64,000 nucleotides of DNA from Holdemania massiliensis (GTDB lineage Bacteria > Bacillota_I > Bacilli_A > Erysipelotrichales > Erysipelotrichaceae), in the NCBI RefSeq assembly GCF_022440805.1, contig NZ_JAKNTK010000001.1, forward strand, positions 2,418,001 through 2,482,000, given 5' to 3'. Made by a program: the position numbers and the translations under genes. Positions 1 to 8,108 of the stretch are shown here, piece by piece. Under the pieces are notes generated by a model that was not told the DNA's origin, made no database searches, and worked only from the letters and a program-made list of their open reading frames with translations. Positions within the stretch are counted from its first letter, which is position 1; each line of letters opens with the position of its first letter.

Positions 1-449
1 AGATGAAGATCATTTAATCCTATGTGAATTTCATCTATGCCCTCAATCTCTAATACCTCATCCAAACATGCCTCAGCTTCTTTTGTCTCTAATAATAGCA
101 TAGATTTACATCGTCTATTTAACGTCTTAATAAATAATTCAACTTCCCTTACTGTTTTCCAATAAGGTAGCATTATTATATCTGCTCCAGCTTTAATTAC
201 AGAATTAATTTCGTATACAGAGTTAGCATTCCATGGGTTAATTCTTACTAACATTTCCGAAGTCTCCAAATAAGGAGCTATTTTTGATATATCACTCACT
301 TTATGATGAGACTTCACAGAATCTTGTCCCTTCTGTCGTGCTTCTTTGCCAAGTGTTTCTAAATCAATCCAAATTCTATCAATACCATATTTTTGCGCAA
401 TAAGCGCTATAGATAGATCATTTGTTATATACATTAATTTTAAAAACAT
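1..449 (-). CDS. HpcH/HpaI aldolase-citrate lyase family protein (3' end outside window)
   Basis: Open frame from ATG at 449 to the window edge (149 codons), so the C-terminus is missing. A strong ribosome binding site (AAAGGAG) lies 7-8 nt upstream of the ATG. The protein begins MFLKLMYITNDLSIA. The stretch LLLETKEAEACLDEVL followed by GIDEIHIGLNDLHL matches the family pattern of an active-site Glu strand and then a metal-binding Asp in a G-x-N-D-L loop. The family cleaves or forms C-C bonds in 2-keto-acid substrates inside a TIM barrel. It is the last visible gene of the leftward capsule locus, so a role in making a sugar-acid or pyruvyl-type precursor is possible but is inference. Family assignment fairly good, substrate unknown. 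Confidence 0.7.
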   Translation of the reverse strand, partial: MFLKLMYITNDLSIALIAQKYGIDRIWIDLETLGKEARQKGQDSVKSHHKVSDISKIAPYLETSEMLVRINPWNANSVYEINSVIKAGADIIMLPYWKTVREVELFIKTLNRRCKSMLLLETKEAEACLDEVLEIEGIDEIHIGLNDLH

Positions 450-698
450 ATTCGAACTCCTTTCTACTTAAATTTCAGTGATTTTATATTTCTTAATACT
501 TTTTTCTATTACAAATAAGCAATATAGTAAATAGTGTATTGATAAAGATATACTCGAGAATGTACTATTTTTAGCTTAGTATATTTTCTAAAATGCACAT
601 TCAATTTTATGTTTTTTCGGCAGATTGAATTTTTTACATCACAGTATTAGTAAAAGGCAAATTCTTTCCTTAAATAATTCCATTTCTAATTTTCTTTC

Positions 699-2723
699 TT
701 AGTCATTCGTTATTTTAACAGCTTCTTTTTTCTCTTTACTCAGCTTTTGTATTCTTCTTTTCTCAATCTCATCCTGCTTCTTTTCAGGATGATAGGTTGG
801 GATGATTTCAGAAACTAGCTGTTTAATTGTTGAACTGTTTGTATAACTGGCTTCTGATAAGATCTCCACTTGATTCATAAACTGTTCCACGTCAAAAGCA
901 ATTGGTTTTGCGATATGAATCAGTTGATTCGGGGTTGTTTGTAACCCTTCTTCTGCCATCAGTTTCTCTTCGTATAATTTCTCACCGGGTCTTAAACCTG
1001 TATACTCGATCTTAATATCCACATTCGGCTTATAACCCGATAGCTTAATCAGATTTCTTGCCAAGGTGTCAATCTTCACAGGATCTCCCATATCCAAAAC
1101 AAAGATTTCTCCTCCCTTAGCATACGTTCCGGCTTGTAACACCAAGCTCACAGCTTCCGGAATCGTCATGAAGTATCGAATAATATCCGGATGTGTTACC
1201 GTCACCGGTCCACCTTCTGCGATTTGTTTCTTAAACAAAGGGATTACTGATCCGTTGCTTCCTAATACATTCCCAAAGCGCACTGCCACAAACTCAGTTT
1301 TAATCTTATTTTCTTGAATCTCTTGGATTGGATTCCAGGTATGTGACCAAAGTTGAGGAAGAAACTGATAACTTCCCGTCTGACTGATCTGGTTCATACT
1401 CTGAATCACCATCTCACACAATCGCTTACTCGCACCCATAATATTCGTAGGATTCACTGCTTTGTCGGTACTGATAAGGACAAATCGTTGGCATCCATTC
1501 TTTAATGCTGCATAAGCTGTCTTATATGTACCAATGACATTGTTTTTTATGGCTTCATTGGGGCTCCCTTCCATCAATGGCACATGTTTATGTGCTGCCG
1601 CATGATAGACGATATCCGGTTTATAAGTCTCAAAGACACTGTCAATTCTCCGGCTGTCTCTGACAGAGCCAATTAAGACAATCAAGTTTAACTCTGGATA
1701 TTTCCGCTTCAATTCCTGTTCAATGTCATAAGCATTGTTTTCATAGATTTCAAAAAGAATGAGTTGTTGAGGATGATGGCCTGCAATCTGTCGGCACAAC
1801 TCGCTGCCAATGGATCCTCCACCACCCGTGACTAAGATCGTTTTCCCTTTTAAGTGTCCAAAGATTTCATCCATATTGACTTGAATCGGTTCTCTTCCTA
1901 AAAGATCTTCCACAGCTACTTCTTTCATCTTAGAAAAAGCGACATCGCCATTGACCATCTGGTAGATTCCCGGAAGCATCTTCAGCTCACAGCCGGTTTC
2001 TTTACAGATGTTCAGAATATCCCGTTTTGCTTCTGCTTTGGCACTTGGAATGGCCACCAGAATCTGTTGGATTTCATACTTCTCGACATTGACTAAGATA
2101 TCATCCCGGCCTCCGACAATCGGAACTCCGTCAATAAAGCGACCCCATTTATTTGGATTGTCATCAATGATGCATTGAACCTTGCCGACATCAAATTCCG
2201 TTCGTTGAACATCTCGTAAGATCAGTCGTCCAGCATCCCCCGCTCCAATCAACATGATGTTCTTCTCTTGTTTCCTTTTATGGGCTTTTTCTCGACGACT
2301 TCTTTCTAATAAAACAAACCGATAAGAGAACCGAATTCCAATGGTTAAACAGAATTGGATAATCATCCCAAACAAGTAATACGACATGGGCATCGGCTGA
2401 AAGAACGTCATGATTCCTAAAGCATGAAGAATTCCAGTCACTATCGTCGCGGCTGTGACTCTTAACAGTTCACTGTATCCCGCAAAACGCCATAAACTGC
2501 GATAAAGCTTCAAGCTAAAAAAGATAATTAAACAGATCACTGTATAAACAGGAACAAATTGCATCCATGCATTTAAGTAACTCCGAGGAATCCTTGTAAA
2601 CTGACAATCAAAGCGAAACCATAAGGCAAGCAGATATGCTAAGTTCACGGTGAAAGCATCATAAACAATCAGGTACAAAGAGATGACATGCCAGTGTTCA
2701 ATCTTTCGTTTTCTTTCCTGCAT
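699..2723 (-). CDS. CapD/EpsC-type membrane nucleotide-sugar 4,6-dehydratase
   Basis: 674 aa from ATG at 2723, which has an excellent GGGGGAGAG ribosome binding site; a TTG 24 nt upstream is less likely. Four hydrophobic segments lie within about residues 10-135. A first Rossmann-like domain (NIMLIGAGDAG, about 155-165) precedes a second (ILVTGGGGSIGSELC, about 296-310). The catalytic stretch STDKAVNPTNIMGASK (about 418-433) has Met where short-chain dehydrogenases have Tyr, as in inverting UDP-GlcNAc 4,6-dehydratases. These enzymes convert a UDP-HexNAc to its 4-keto-6-deoxy form for bacillosamine or related sugars that start capsule and EPS repeat units. It follows the kinase/phosphatase genes in the same operon. 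The exact product (retaining or inverting, which sugar) cannot be told. Confidence 0.85.
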   Translation of the reverse strand: MQERKRKIEHWHVISLYLIVYDAFTVNLAYLLALWFRFDCQFTRIPRSYLNAWMQFVPVYTVICLIIFFSLKLYRSLWRFAGYSELLRVTAATIVTGILHALGIMTFFQPMPMSYYLFGMIIQFCLTIGIRFSYRFVLLERSRREKAHKRKQEKNIMLIGAGDAGRLILRDVQRTEFDVGKVQCIIDDNPNKWGRFIDGVPIVGGRDDILVNVEKYEIQQILVAIPSAKAEAKRDILNICKETGCELKMLPGIYQMVNGDVAFSKMKEVAVEDLLGREPIQVNMDEIFGHLKGKTILVTGGGGSIGSELCRQIAGHHPQQLILFEIYENNAYDIEQELKRKYPELNLIVLIGSVRDSRRIDSVFETYKPDIVYHAAAHKHVPLMEGSPNEAIKNNVIGTYKTAYAALKNGCQRFVLISTDKAVNPTNIMGASKRLCEMVIQSMNQISQTGSYQFLPQLWSHTWNPIQEIQENKIKTEFVAVRFGNVLGSNGSVIPLFKKQIAEGGPVTVTHPDIIRYFMTIPEAVSLVLQAGTYAKGGEIFVLDMGDPVKIDTLARNLIKLSGYKPNVDIKIEYTGLRPGEKLYEEKLMAEEGLQTTPNQLIHIAKPIAFDVEQFMNQVEILSEASYTNSSTIKQLVSEIIPTYHPEKKQDEIEKRRIQKLSKEKKEAVKITND

Positions 2724-2764
2724 TTTTTCTCTCCCCCTTTTCCCCAACTAAAAAACGACTTTTG

Positions 2765-3511
2765 TCAAAACCACAAAAATCGTTTCTTCTTTTTCTCTAT
2801 TTCTTCATATTCTACTCGGATGTCTTCGTTAATCAGAAGTTTCCCTGGATTCTCTTCTGTCAGTTGCTTTGCGATGCTCTCTCCAAATTCTTCTTCAAGT
2901 ATATCATAGGCTTCCTTTAAGATTAGTGGTCGATATTTATTGTGAGCATCACTCGCAATAAAGCTGACAAATCCATGTTCAATCATAGAAAACAAGATTC
3001 TCTTCGTTTCCTTCTTAAACAAACTATTCTGATTTGATTGAAGTAAATAACCTTCCTTCAGCCAGCGCAAGCAAAAGTTAGGATCTTCTTGAACATAACG
3101 ATAACGTTCAGGATGCGCGATGATAATTTGATACTTCAATGACAATTCATAGAGAATCTCATCATATTCATTCTTGTAACTCTGAAATGGAAATTCAACG
3201 AGAATGGTTTTGGATTCTGCCAAGGTTAAGATGTCTCCCTGTTCCAATAATTCTGGCAAATCAGGGTGAATATAAAGTTCATTCCCTAAGTGAAGCTTAA
3301 TTGAACCTTGGTAAGCTTGCTTTAGTTCATTGAAGCGTTTCACTAATTCTGAGGCTTTAATCCGATACTCGCCATTCTTCATATAGTGAGGTGTCGTAAT
3401 CAACTCTGTGATCCCATCTTCCTCGGCTTGTTTTAATAAAGCTAAGGATTCTTCTAAGCTTTGACTACCATCATCCACTCCAGGTACTAAATGGCTATGA
3501 ATGTCAATCAT
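2765..3511 (-). CDS. CpsB/CapC-family PHP tyrosine-protein phosphatase
   Basis: 248 aa metal-dependent phosphatase of the PHP fold. The N-terminal HSHLVPGVDDGS is the family signature, with further metal-binding motifs TTPHY, AHPERY and SDAHN. The family dephosphorylates the Tyr cluster of the cognate BY-kinase and so controls capsule polymerisation. Its ATG overlaps the end of the kinase gene by 4 nt, so the two are translationally coupled. The C-terminus is Lys-rich (IEKKKKRFLW). A second paralogue sits at 16.5-17.3 kb away from any kinase. Assignment is firm at family level. Confidence 0.9.
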   Translation of the reverse strand: MIDIHSHLVPGVDDGSQSLEESLALLKQAEEDGITELITTPHYMKNGEYRIKASELVKRFNELKQAYQGSIKLHLGNELYIHPDLPELLEQGDILTLAESKTILVEFPFQSYKNEYDEILYELSLKYQIIIAHPERYRYVQEDPNFCLRWLKEGYLLQSNQNSLFKKETKRILFSMIEHGFVSFIASDAHNKYRPLILKEAYDILEEEFGESIAKQLTEENPGKLLINEDIRVEYEEIEKKKKRFLWF

Positions 3512-4263
3512 TTCTTTTTGCCGCTTTTCTTATTCAATGAACTTAACAAATTCGTTTGTTTCTTTTTATTTGTCGTTTTCTTCTGACTGTCACTGTAACG
3601 ATAGCCATAGCTGTTATAATACTTCTTCTGAACTGGCATCATCGTCATGACAATGCCAATCACGTTGACTTGGGTCTGTTCTAACTGATCCTTCACTCTT
3701 AGTAATTCCTTACGGTCATTGCGATTGGAAGCACAGACAAGAATTGTTCCATCACAATAACTGGCCGCTACCACACCATCGGTGACTAAGCCCACTGGCG
3801 GACAGTCCAATAGAATCAAATCATACTCTTCTCTTCGCACGTCAATGAATTCTTTTAAAGCATTCGACTGAATGAACTCCGAAGCAAAGGGGATCTTTGT
3901 CCCCGCGGTAATCACATCGACATGTTCGTAAGGTTGTAACACAACCTCTTCAAACTCGGCCTGATGACCTATAATATCTGAAATACCCTTTTTGTTTTTC
4001 AACTTCAGCTTCTTATGGATCGTAGGCATTCTTAAATCTAAGTCTATCACCAAGACTTTCTTTTGAAGTTGAGCATAAACCATGGCCAAATTTAAGACAC
4101 AAGTACTTTTTCCTTCCTGCGCTGTTGTAGATATGATATTAATTACTTTCATATCTTTGTCAAAATTGCGCATCAAGATATTCGTTCTTAACGTACGATA
4201 GGCTTCTGATGCAGGTGCATCAGGATCCGTTAATGTAATCAGTTCATCTCCTACTCGCAACAT
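3508..4263 (-). CDS. CpsD/CapB-type bacterial tyrosine kinase
   Basis: 251 aa cytoplasmic BY-kinase that, with the membrane activator encoded just upstream, controls export and length of capsule/EPS. Visible motifs are Walker A (STTAQEGKST), Walker A' (LVIDLDLRMPT), Walker B (LILLDCPPVG) and a C-terminal Tyr-rich tail (KKYYNSYGYRYSDS) that would be autophosphorylated. Length and architecture match two-component (CpsC/CpsD) systems rather than the fused proteobacterial Wzc. The ATG overlaps the stop of the Wzz-like gene (TAATG), a strong sign of coupling. Confidence 0.92.
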   Translation of the reverse strand: MLRVGDELITLTDPDAPASEAYRTLRTNILMRNFDKDMKVINIISTTAQEGKSTCVLNLAMVYAQLQKKVLVIDLDLRMPTIHKKLKLKNKKGISDIIGHQAEFEEVVLQPYEHVDVITAGTKIPFASEFIQSNALKEFIDVRREEYDLILLDCPPVGLVTDGVVAASYCDGTILVCASNRNDRKELLRVKDQLEQTQVNVIGIVMTMMPVQKKYYNSYGYRYSDSQKKTTNKKKQTNLLSSLNKKSGKKK

Positions 4264-4964
4264 TATTCAGTCCCCCCTGCATTCATATCTGGAATCAAAC
4301 CAATAATCGGATAATCAAAGATTTGTTTCATTTCTTCTTCGGTTCGAATATTCCTGTCATTGAGCAAAAGATATACCACAATACAGCCATCAATAACAAA
4401 ACCAATTAAAAATCCGATGAATATGTTTGTTAAATTCGATGGACTGGATTTCTTCTCAGGTACTTTGGCGGAATTTAGAACAGTGACATTTTCAATATTC
4501 ATTATGGAATAGATCTTATCTTGAAATACTCGAACAATTTCATTCGCAATCGTTGCCGCCTCTTGAGGATCTTTTGAGGTAACCGCGACGGTGATGACTT
4601 CCGTATCCTTCACCGAACTGATCTTGACAATCTTCTGATACCCTTCTGTATCTAAATCATCCAACTTCAGATTTTGAATGACTTCATCACTAATCGCTTC
4701 ACTCTTTAGGATTTCACTGTAGGTATTGACTAGCTTTTGTGATGTCTGAAGATCATTGTAACTGATCTGTTGACTCTCTGGATTCGATTTCTGGACAATA
4801 ATCAACTTCGCTTCCGCAGTGTACTTCTTTGGTATCAGAAACAAAGTTACTAAAGCAGCGACAATAGAGGTCGCCAAGATGATCAAAACGAAAGGTTTGA
4901 AATGCTTTTTAACAATTTCAAACACCCGCGAAAGATCAATTTCAATTTCGTCATTCTCGTACAT
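4263..4964 (-). CDS. CpsC/YveK-type polysaccharide co-polymerase (Wzz/CapA family)
   Basis: 233 aa with the standard Wzz layout: a short cytoplasmic N-terminus (MYENDEIEIDLSRVFEIVKKH), transmembrane segment 1 (FVLIILATSIVAALVTLFLI), an extracytoplasmic domain of about 130 aa, and transmembrane segment 2 (IFIGFLIGFVIDGCIVVYLL). A short cytoplasmic tail normally activates the BY-kinase. A Pro-containing region precedes TM2 (VPEKKSSPS), typical of the family. The ribosome binding site AGGGAGAT lies 6-8 nt upstream. It sits between the LCP ligase and the kinase, the usual cps/eps order. Confidence 0.9.
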   Translation of the reverse strand: MYENDEIEIDLSRVFEIVKKHFKPFVLIILATSIVAALVTLFLIPKKYTAEAKLIIVQKSNPESQQISYNDLQTSQKLVNTYSEILKSEAISDEVIQNLKLDDLDTEGYQKIVKISSVKDTEVITVAVTSKDPQEAATIANEIVRVFQDKIYSIMNIENVTVLNSAKVPEKKSSPSNLTNIFIGFLIGFVIDGCIVVYLLLNDRNIRTEEEMKQIFDYPIIGLIPDMNAGGTE

Positions 4965-5010
4965 TTTCTATCTCCCTTTTTTCTCTTTTCCATATAAAAG
5001 AATCCTATCT

Positions 5011-6069
5011 TCAGGATCCTCCAAATTGATTTTGTATGTTTCTTTCTAATTGAACGATATTGGAACTAGGTTGATAACTTTCATCTTCATAAATATTCCA
5101 ATGAAGTTCTTTCGCTAGATCCTCATAGTTTTCCATCATATAGATTGGGCTGAATCCGTTGTATTCAATAACTTTTTCAATCGAATCCATCCCTTTTGAT
5201 GGAATCTGAAATTGATCAATATGCTTTAAATCAAAACTTAACAAAGAAGTGATATCATTTTTGATCTCATTATTCGTTAAGTTGGTTTCCACATAAGGAA
5301 GCATTTCATCCACGATTTCCATTAATTCAAACACGTTCTTTTTGACTAACTTTTCTAAGACTTTTAGAATGACTTCGTTTTGTCGATCCATGCGATGGAA
5401 ATCATCATCTACTTTTCGAATACGACAATAGCCAAGCGCTTGTTTTCCTTTTAAATGAAAAACATTTCCATCCCGAGTCGCCCCTAAATCCATCACTTGT
5501 GTAGCTAAGAGTCCGTCGGGGAGTGTTATATCAATGCCACCAACTAAATCAACTAACGTTTCTATTGCTTCAAAACTAAAGCCGACATATTGGGTAATAT
5601 CTAAATCAAAGTTATAATTCAATGTTTTTACTGCCAGTTCTGCTCCCCCACGCCAATGCGCATGATTGAGTTTATCATAGTCATTGTAGGGATCTGGAAT
5701 GTAAACTAGCGTATCCCGCTGCAAGGAGGTAATTTTTATCTTCTTGGAATCAAAATCTAAAGAGATAATCTTTGTAGCATCGGAGCGTTCCATCTCGTAA
5801 TCATTCCATTCAGATTTTTTAGCATTATCCGATCCAAATAAGGCGATATTCACAATGCGATGATTCTTAACTTGATCTAAGACTTCTTGGCTAACTAAAG
5901 CATCTTCATTGGAAAGTTTCTTTGAACGGACTGTTCTATTCAATAAGGAATCAATATAGAGATTCCCGCCCAAAACTAGAATTAAGATTAAAGAAGCAAG
6001 AACGCCAATTACGATCAATAAAATCCTGGTTTTCTTATCTTTCTTGTGGGTATTTTTTTGTTTTTTCAA
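5011..6069 (-). CDS. LytR-CpsA-Psr (LCP) family cell-wall polymer ligase
   Basis: LCP enzymes move undecaprenyl-pyrophosphate-linked polymers (capsule, teichoic acid) onto peptidoglycan. The protein has a Lys-rich cytoplasmic start, one membrane anchor (ILLIVIGVLASLILILVL), then an LCP domain with FGSDNAKKSEWNDYEMERSD, an Arg-containing lipid-binding stretch (ITSLQRDTLVYIP), GYCRIRKVDDDFHRMDRQ and HAHWRGG. I chose TTG at 6069 (352 aa) because AAAGGA lies about 9 nt upstream; a longer frame opens at TTG 6096 without a ribosome binding site and inside the terminator U-tract. First gene of the capsule operon, downstream of the attenuator leader. Family firm, start less so. Confidence 0.88.
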   Translation of the reverse strand: MKKQKNTHKKDKKTRILLIVIGVLASLILILVLGGNLYIDSLLNRTVRSKKLSNEDALVSQEVLDQVKNHRIVNIALFGSDNAKKSEWNDYEMERSDATKIISLDFDSKKIKITSLQRDTLVYIPDPYNDYDKLNHAHWRGGAELAVKTLNYNFDLDITQYVGFSFEAIETLVDLVGGIDITLPDGLLATQVMDLGATRDGNVFHLKGKQALGYCRIRKVDDDFHRMDRQNEVILKVLEKLVKKNVFELMEIVDEMLPYVETNLTNNEIKNDITSLLSFDLKHIDQFQIPSKGMDSIEKVIEYNGFSPIYMMENYEDLAKELHWNIYEDESYQPSSNIVQLERNIQNQFGGS

Positions 6070-6370
6070 TGTGTCACATCCTTTGGTATAAAACAAAAAA
6101 GGTATGCTTCGCCAACCCAGATATTAAAAAATGGGTTCATGAAAAGCATACCAATGAAACCCTTCCCCAAGGTGCCCCTTGCAGCCATTGAGGAAGAATA
6201 ACTTTCTTTTAATTTAATCCATAAAAAAAATTAAAACTTTAAAATTCTATTTATGGCCTAGCCTGTGAATGAGAATCTTTTTTTCACATTTGTAAGAAAA
6301 CCTACACCTTTTTTGACATTCATTTTTAAGGTAATAAATGGAAATAAATGGCCTATCTTCTTACATTAGA
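6070..6370 (-). promoter_or_regulatory. Untranslated leader of the capsule operon
   Basis: About 300 nt of leader RNA between the predicted start (about 6365) and the LCP start codon. The distal half contains stacked RNA structures. A CAATG/CATTG stem (6153-6190 area) encloses a CAAGG-GGCA-CCTTG hairpin. Then comes a long terminator hairpin at 6097-6156 ending in a U-run. No intact leader peptide is obvious. A long structured leader closed by a terminator is how attenuated or antiterminated polysaccharide operons are built; the regulator is unknown. Confidence 0.55.
6095..6157 (-). terminator. Intrinsic terminator inside the capsule-operon leader
   Basis: On the minus strand GGTATGCTT (near 6151) pairs with AAGCATACC (ending near 6100), and inside this GAACCCA pairs with TGGGTT. 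The stem is followed directly by TTTTTTGTTTT. It lies upstream of the first gene and downstream of the promoter, so it should act as an attenuator. Confidence 0.75.
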
Positions 6371-6371
6371 C

Positions 6372-6400
6372 ATTATAAAAGCAGTAGAGGCGATTGTCAA
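6372..6400 (-). promoter_or_regulatory. Consensus sigma-A promoter of the capsule operon
   Basis: On the minus strand TTGACA (6400-6395) is followed after exactly 17 nt by TATAAT (6377-6372). Both hexamers are perfect. It points leftward to the LCP gene, giving a transcript start near 6365. Confidence 0.85.
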
Positions 6401-6485
6401 TGAAAGTGTAGGTAATCTTCCAAAATTAATTGCTAAAATGTAATGAATTACGCATTTTATGTACTCAACGACATTCTGAAAATAT

Positions 6486-6518
6486 AAAAAATCGAAGAAT
6501 TTTCATCTTCGATTTTTT
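6486..6518. terminator. Bidirectional terminator between MATE gene and capsule promoter
   Basis: AAAAAATCGAAG and CTTCGATTTTTT are complementary around a short AT loop, giving U-runs on both strands. It ends the leftward MATE transcript before the capsule promoter. Confidence 0.8.
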
Positions 6519-6604
6519 ATACAGATCTATTTTACTGAAGTTAAAAATCTAACCAGAAGCACAGGAAACGCCATTCTGAAACCGTTTATTTTAATGAACA
6601 ATCC

Positions 6605-7993
6605 TTAACCTTGCAGTGATTTCTGTTGTTCTTTTTTTATTCTTCGTTTTAACCAGCCACCCTGCAGATAGTAAAGAATAAAGAGAATAGAAGTTAATGA
6701 CCAGGTTAAGGGATAGCTGAATAATACATTTTCAATCGTATGATTGAGAGGAACGGCAACCCAGATCCACACCACCCGCAGTACACAGATGCCAAGACAG
6801 GTCATGATCATCGGAATTATGGAATCGCCAGTCCCACGCACTGCCCCTGAGAGAATTTCGACACAAACGTAAGTGAAATAATAAGGTGCTAGATACAGCA
6901 GCATCTGCATCCCAGCTTCAACAACGGCGATATCCTGAGTAAACAAATGATAGATTCCCCGGCTTGTCAGCATGAGAATGGCACTCATGCCAAAAGCAGT
7001 CCCAAAAGCCATACCTAAGCAGACTTTAACGCTCTTGTGAATACGATCCATTTTACCGGCGCCAAAATTCTGCCCTACGAAGGTTGTGATCGCTACGCCA
7101 AAGGCGCCCATGATCATCCAGAACAGTCCATCGATCTTCCCATAAGCAGTATAAGCCGCAATCATATCCGTACCAAACGTATTTACACTGGCTTGGATGA
7201 CAATATTGGAAACTGAATACATCACTGACTGCAGTCCCGCCGGAATGCCGATAACAACAATTTCTTTTAACAATGCAGAGTGCAGCTTGATTCGCTTGCG
7301 AATCAGCCGATAACGTTCATCCTCGGCCTGAGATAAGCTGAGAAGGACCAGTCCTCCGCTGATATACTGAGCGATGCACGTGGCCGCGGCAGCTCCGAAA
7401 ACATCCCATTGGAAAACGACGACAAAGATCAAATCAAGAACGACATTAGCCAGACAGCACACAATGAGAAAATACATTGGACGTTTGGAATCCCCAATCG
7501 CCCGAAGAATACCAGAACCGACGTTATACAAAAGATTTGGAATCAATCCTACAAAATAAATGATCATATAGATCAGGGAATAATTCATGATGTTCTCCGG
7601 TGTCCCCATGGCTCTTAAAGCCAACGGTGCGCCGAGAATGCCGATCACCATCAGGATACCCCCGCCAACGAACGACATTGCAATTGCAGTATGGACAGCA
7701 TCGCTGGACTTCTCTATCTTCATCGCCCCATAATATTGAGAAATGATCACAGTAGCACCGGAAGCCAAACCAACGAAAAATCCAACCAACAAATTGATCA
7801 GTGTTCCTGTCGCGCCGCCGACAGCGGCCAGAGCCTCTTTGCCGACAAACTGGCCGACAATGACCGCGTCTGCTGTATTATACAGCTGCTGAAAGAAAGT
7901 ACCAAGCATAATTGGAAAGAAAAATAACAACAGCTGCTTCCAGATCACGCCCTCTGTGATCTCATTGACTGTTGGATGCTGAAACTGCTTCAT
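6605..7993 (-). CDS. MATE-family multidrug/cation exporter
   Basis: 462 aa, the usual length of a MATE transporter, with 12 predicted membrane helices in two similar halves. Family-typical stretches include FFPIMLGTFFQQLYNTADAVIVGQFVG at the start of helix 1 and GAVRGTGDSIIPM in the second half. MATE proteins export cationic drugs or metabolites in exchange for Na+ or H+. ATG at 7993 has a GGGGGAG ribosome binding site. Single-gene unit with its own promoter and terminator. Substrate unknown. A second MATE gene of a different subgroup is at 28.8-30.2 kb. Confidence 0.88.
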   Translation of the reverse strand: MKQFQHPTVNEITEGVIWKQLLLFFFPIMLGTFFQQLYNTADAVIVGQFVGKEALAAVGGATGTLINLLVGFFVGLASGATVIISQYYGAMKIEKSSDAVHTAIAMSFVGGGILMVIGILGAPLALRAMGTPENIMNYSLIYMIIYFVGLIPNLLYNVGSGILRAIGDSKRPMYFLIVCCLANVVLDLIFVVVFQWDVFGAAAATCIAQYISGGLVLLSLSQAEDERYRLIRKRIKLHSALLKEIVVIGIPAGLQSVMYSVSNIVIQASVNTFGTDMIAAYTAYGKIDGLFWMIMGAFGVAITTFVGQNFGAGKMDRIHKSVKVCLGMAFGTAFGMSAILMLTSRGIYHLFTQDIAVVEAGMQMLLYLAPYYFTYVCVEILSGAVRGTGDSIIPMIMTCLGICVLRVVWIWVAVPLNHTIENVLFSYPLTWSLTSILFILYYLQGGWLKRRIKKEQQKSLQG

Positions 7994-8022
7994 CTGTTAA
8001 GCTCCCCCTTAAACTGAATAAT

Positions 8023-8051
8023 AGAATAGCACCGAAACGTTTGTTTGTCAC
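8023..8051 (-). promoter_or_regulatory. Putative promoter of the first MATE gene
   Basis: Minus strand GTGACA (8051-8046), 17-nt spacer, TATTCT (8028-8023), followed by a short 5' UTR with GGGGGAG. Confidence 0.5.
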
Positions 8052-8060
8052 CCATAAACA

Positions 8061-8091
8061 GAAGAAAAGCCAGAAGCTTTTTCAGCCTCTG
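8061..8091 (-). terminator. Probable terminator of the DAACS symporter gene
   Basis: Minus strand CAGAGGCT-GAAAA-AGCTTCTG forms an 8-bp stem followed by a loose U-rich tract (GCTTTTCTTC). Located just past the stop codon of the symporter gene. Confidence 0.5.
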
Positions 8092-8108
8092 ACTCAGATC
8101 GTTATCAG

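Noticed and set aside
6100..6190. Known riboswitch (c-di-GMP, preQ1, ZTP, guanidine, T-box) in the capsule leader
   Set aside because: None of the conserved cores could be matched by eye; only generic stems and a terminator are visible.
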